Of a DNA stretch of 64,000 nt, positions 61,532-64,000 are shown piece by piece. Source of the DNA: Kitasatospora paranensis (GTDB lineage Bacteria; Actinomycetota; Actinomycetes; Streptomycetales; Streptomycetaceae); contig NZ_BAABKV010000001.1 in the NCBI RefSeq assembly GCF_039544005.1, positions 1,922,001-1,986,000 of the forward strand. Direction: 5' to 3'. The stretch's first letter is position 1; each line of letters begins with the position of its first letter. Under the pieces are notes generated by a model. That model made no database searches, was not told the origin of the DNA, and saw only the letters and a program-made list of their open reading frames with translations. Both the position numbers and the translations under genes were made by a program.

Positions 61532-62813
61532 TCACCGGGCGGCCCCGCTCCCGCCCAGCGGCAGCCGGGCCCGCACCCGGAAACCGCCCTCCCCGTCGGG
61601 CCCGGCCGCCAGTGTGCCGCCGACCGCCGCCACCCGCTCCCGCATCCCGAGCAGACCCGCGCCGGAGCCGACGGGCCCACCGCCCCCTCGGCCCCGGCGT
61701 CCGGACCGCCGCTCGCCGTCCCGTCGTGTCCCCCGACCACCGGTCCACCCGGAGCCGCCCGGCCGGCCGGACCCGGGTCGTCCACCGTCACCGTCAGGGC
61801 GTCGGCCGTCCACTCCAGCACCACCTCCGCGCGGCGCGCCGCCGAGTGGCGGATCACGTTGGTCAGCGCCTCCTGGACGATCCGGAACGCCGTCAGGTCG
61901 AGGACCGGGGCGGGGGCCCGTGCCGTCCCGGTCGACCGTACGGAGACCGCGAGACCGGCCTGTCCGGCCTGCGCCGCCAGTTCGTCCAGCCGGGCGAGGC
62001 CGGGTGCGGGGCTGAGCGGGGCCGCCGCGTCCGGACCGCGCAGGGTGCCGAGCACCTGCCTGACCTCGCCGAGCGCCTCCTTGCTGGCCGCCTTGATCGT
62101 GGTCAGCGCCGTCCGGGCCTGCTCGGGGCGGGAGTCCAGCAGTTCCAGCCCGACACCGGCCTGGACGTGGATCAGCGAGATGCTGTGGGCCAGGATGTCG
62201 TGCAGTTCGCGTGCCATCCGCAGCCGCTCCTCGTCCACCCGGCGGCGCTGGGCCTGGGCGGCGGCGGCCCTGACCGCGTCGATCCGCTCGCGGCGGAACC
62301 GCAGGATCTCGGCGGCCGCCATCACCAGCAGCAGCCAGGCGGCGATGCCGAGCTCCTGCCAGCCGTTCTGCTGATGCCCCGACCCGCGCAGCCAGGACTG
62401 CGGCATGACGTAGGAGATCAGCAGGTGGGCGGCGTAGAAGGAGCCCGCGCACGCCCAGGCGACCCGGCGGTGGCCCAGCTGGACGGCGACACAGACCGCC
62501 ACCACCAGGCTGAGGAAGGCCGGTCCGTACGGGTAGCCGGCGAACAGGTAGGCCGCGGTGACGGCCGTCGTGCCCACCGCCACCGCCACCGGGCGGCGGC
62601 GGCGCAGCACCAGCAGGGCGGGGCCGAGCAGGAGCAGCAGGTAGCCGAAGGCGTCGAGCGGGACGCGCCCGCCCTGGTGACGGGAGGCCGCCGTGGTGCC
62701 GGCCACCTGGACGGCCGCGACCAGCACCGAGGACGCCACCGGCCAGTCCGCCTTGGCCGCGCGGACCCAGGGGGCTGCCACGGGGCCTGCCCGGACGGGC
62801 GTTCTTCGGTCAT
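61532..62813 (-). CDS. NarL-partner sensor histidine kinase (two frameshifts)
   Basis: A HisKA_3-type kinase of about 427 residues with five or six N-terminal membrane helices. The H-box is RMARELHDILAHSISLIHVQ (phospho-His in ELHDIL) and the ATPase end GAGLLGMRERVAAVGGTLAA. ATG 62813 starts MTEERPSGQA; one C lost at about 62782 moves to VAAPWVRAAKADWPV, and one G lost in GGGGG at about 61685 moves to GGPVGSGAGLL. Restoring both gives an intact kinase. A TAGCCT -10 (62821-62826) ends eight bases upstream, so the mRNA may be leaderless. Confidence 0.88.
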
Positions 62814-62873
62814 GCCGGGAAGGCTAACGGCCGGACCTGCACCGGGGCGTCAGCCTGCCGGGGTGGGCGCGCC

Positions 62874-62888
62874 TACTCCCCGGGAGTA
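62874..62888. promoter_or_regulatory. TACTCC/GGAGTA inverted repeat upstream of the sensor kinase
   Basis: TACTCCCCGGGAGTA, centred about 68 bp before the kinase ATG. It matches the site at 59011-59026. This position, with a poor -35 box at the kinase promoter, fits activation by the cognate response regulator. Confidence 0.6.
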
Positions 62889-62989
62889 CGCGGGCCCGGG
62901 CCACCACCGCGCGGCCCGGTCCCGCTCCCCGTTCAGCATGCCCCGCCGGCTCGGGGTCGCGGCTCAGGACGACGGCTCAGGAGGACGGC

Positions 62990-63877
62990 TCAGGAGGACG
63001 GGTCGGGGTTACGGGTCGGGTTACGGCGAGGGATCCGCACCGCTGCGCCGCTCACCCGGATCAGCCGGTCGGCGGGGTCGATGCGGACCCGCAGGGTGCC
63101 GGGGCGTCCGAGGTCCTCGCCCTGGTGCAGGGTGAGTTCGGCGTCCCGCACGCCGTCGATCTCGCGCAGGTAGGCGCCGAAGGCGGCGGCCGCGGCGCCG
63201 GTGGCCGGATCCTCGACGACGCCGCCGACCGGGAACGGGTCGCGGACGTGGAAGACGTCCGGCGCCGTGCGGTGCACGAGCTGCAGGGTGGTGAGGTCGA
63301 GACCGGTCATGAAGCGGGTGAGCCGGTCGAAGTCGTAGGCGAGGTCGGCGAGGCGCTCGCGGGTCGCGGTGGCGAGCACCAGGTGGCGGGCGCCCGCGAA
63401 GGCGATCCGCGGCGGCAGGGCCTGGTCCAGATCGGTACGGCTCCAGCCGAGGGCGTCCAGTGCCTCGGTGACATCGGCGTCGGCGACCGGTTCGACCGAC
63501 GGCTCGACGCTGGTGAGGGTCGCCGACAGCACACCGTCCCCTCCGGCGACGACCTCTACCGGGACGGTGCCCGCCTTCGTCTCGAAGCGGAGCCCACCGG
63601 GGCCGAGCCGCTCGCCGAGCGCGACCGCCGAGGCGATGGTGGCGTGGCCGCAGAACGGGACCTCGGCGAGCGGGCTGAAGTACCGGACCGCATAGGCACG
63701 GTCCCCGATCGGGCGGAGGAAGGCGGTCTCCGAGTATCCGAGCCGGGCCGCGATGGCGAGCTGCTCGGCGTCGTCCAGGCCCGCCGCGTCGGGAACCACG
63801 CCGGCCGGGTTGCCGCCCGCCGGGTCAGCGGTGAAGGCGGCGTAGCGCAGGATCTCGGTGCCGGGTGCAAGGGTCAT
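62990..63877 (-). CDS. PhzF-family isomerase/epimerase-like protein
   Basis: A 295-residue protein. RYAAFTADPAGGNPAGVVPD opens the first PhzF half, LGYSETAFLRP holds the catalytic Glu, and FCGHATIASA is the diagnostic loop. The second half carries VVEDPATGAAAAAFGAYLRE. The family includes PhzF, which isomerises a phenazine precursor, but most members have unknown substrates and no phenazine genes are near. ATG 63877 was chosen because homology starts there; another Met lies 21 bases upstream. The last 123 bases of the window hold no visible gene. Confidence 0.9.
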   Translation of the reverse strand: MTLAPGTEILRYAAFTADPAGGNPAGVVPDAAGLDDAEQLAIAARLGYSETAFLRPIGDRAYAVRYFSPLAEVPFCGHATIASAVALGERLGPGGLRFETKAGTVPVEVVAGGDGVLSATLTSVEPSVEPVADADVTEALDALGWSRTDLDQALPPRIAFAGARHLVLATATRERLADLAYDFDRLTRFMTGLDLTTLQLVHRTAPDVFHVRDPFPVGGVVEDPATGAAAAAFGAYLREIDGVRDAELTLHQGEDLGRPGTLRVRIDPADRLIRVSGAAVRIPRRNPTRNPDPSS

Positions 63878-64000
63878 GATCGGCTGAACGCGCCGCATCG
63901 GCAGCGGATTCCCGGGCCCGTCGGGTCCGGCGCCGCGACCTCCGTTCGGGCGCACGGCGTCCGTAACACCGTCGCCCGTCCGGTCACGGATCGGAAACGT

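Noticed and set aside
60739..62781. Apparent hybrid histidine kinase-response regulator
   Set aside because: The join is Arg/Gly-rich noise. The kinase ATPase end lies in another frame and stops at 61532, leaving two separate proteins.

Overview
The window is a stretch of a linear-type actinobacterial chromosome, most likely from the Streptomycetaceae (Streptomyces or Kitasatospora). The signs are very high GC, G/C third positions throughout, many GTG starts, GTGA/ATGA start-stop overlaps, and families typical of the group: DUF397, an XRE-TPR regulator, a SHOCT protein, MscL with a zinc ribbon, and a DUF6643-like protein. I see no tRNA, rRNA, CRISPR array, prophage or insertion sequence.

Layout. 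(1) 1-1880, minus: two genes that look like the small subunits of an MksBEF/Wadjet-type condensin, running off the left edge. (2) 2167-3863, plus: a translationally coupled operon of a membrane protein, a ferritin-like protein and a second membrane protein, behind two near-identical palindromes and a good promoter. (3) 4045-6421: the 5-oxoprolinase operon pxpABC. (4) 6429-15105: an SDR enzyme, a YcnI-type copper protein, a HEAT-repeat protein, an XRE-TPR regulator, an APH-fold kinase, and an acyl-CoA-dehydrogenase-like flavoprotein preceded by a 27-codon leader peptide. (5) About 16.9-44.2 kb: a large surface-polysaccharide region. It holds an epimerase, a NeuD-type acetyltransferase, an initiating sugar transferase, five GT4-like glycosyltransferases plus an HpnB-like one, two polysaccharide deacetylases, a Wzm/Wzt-type ABC exporter, a Wzz/BY-kinase-like protein, a GNAT protein, a Wzy-like membrane protein and a DegT aminotransferase. 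Housekeeping genes are interspersed. (6) 44.4-51.3 kb: mscL, a DUF6643-like protein, a MOSC protein, a beta-helix/AAA+ fusion, a DeoR regulator, an NlpC/P60-like protein and a GNAT. (7) 51.3-55.0 kb: a TetR/MFS efflux pair and a Cds1-like cysteine desulfhydrase. (8) 55.2-63.9 kb: a SHOCT protein with a MacB-type ABC exporter, a divergent MarR/VOC pair, a NarL-type two-component system and a PhzF-like protein.

Two points govern how the window should be read. First, at least nine genes are broken by apparent single-base deletions, nearly all in runs of G or C. In each case the total length returns to a multiple of three once the missing bases are restored. This looks like a systematic sequence error rather than gene decay, so I annotate these genes across the shift. 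Second, several regulatory sequences link genes: a TACTCC/GGAGTA inverted repeat upstream of both the two-component operon and the ABC-exporter operon, a shared CGACATATCG palindrome upstream of mscL and the DUF6643-like gene, and clear operators for the MarR and TetR pairs.
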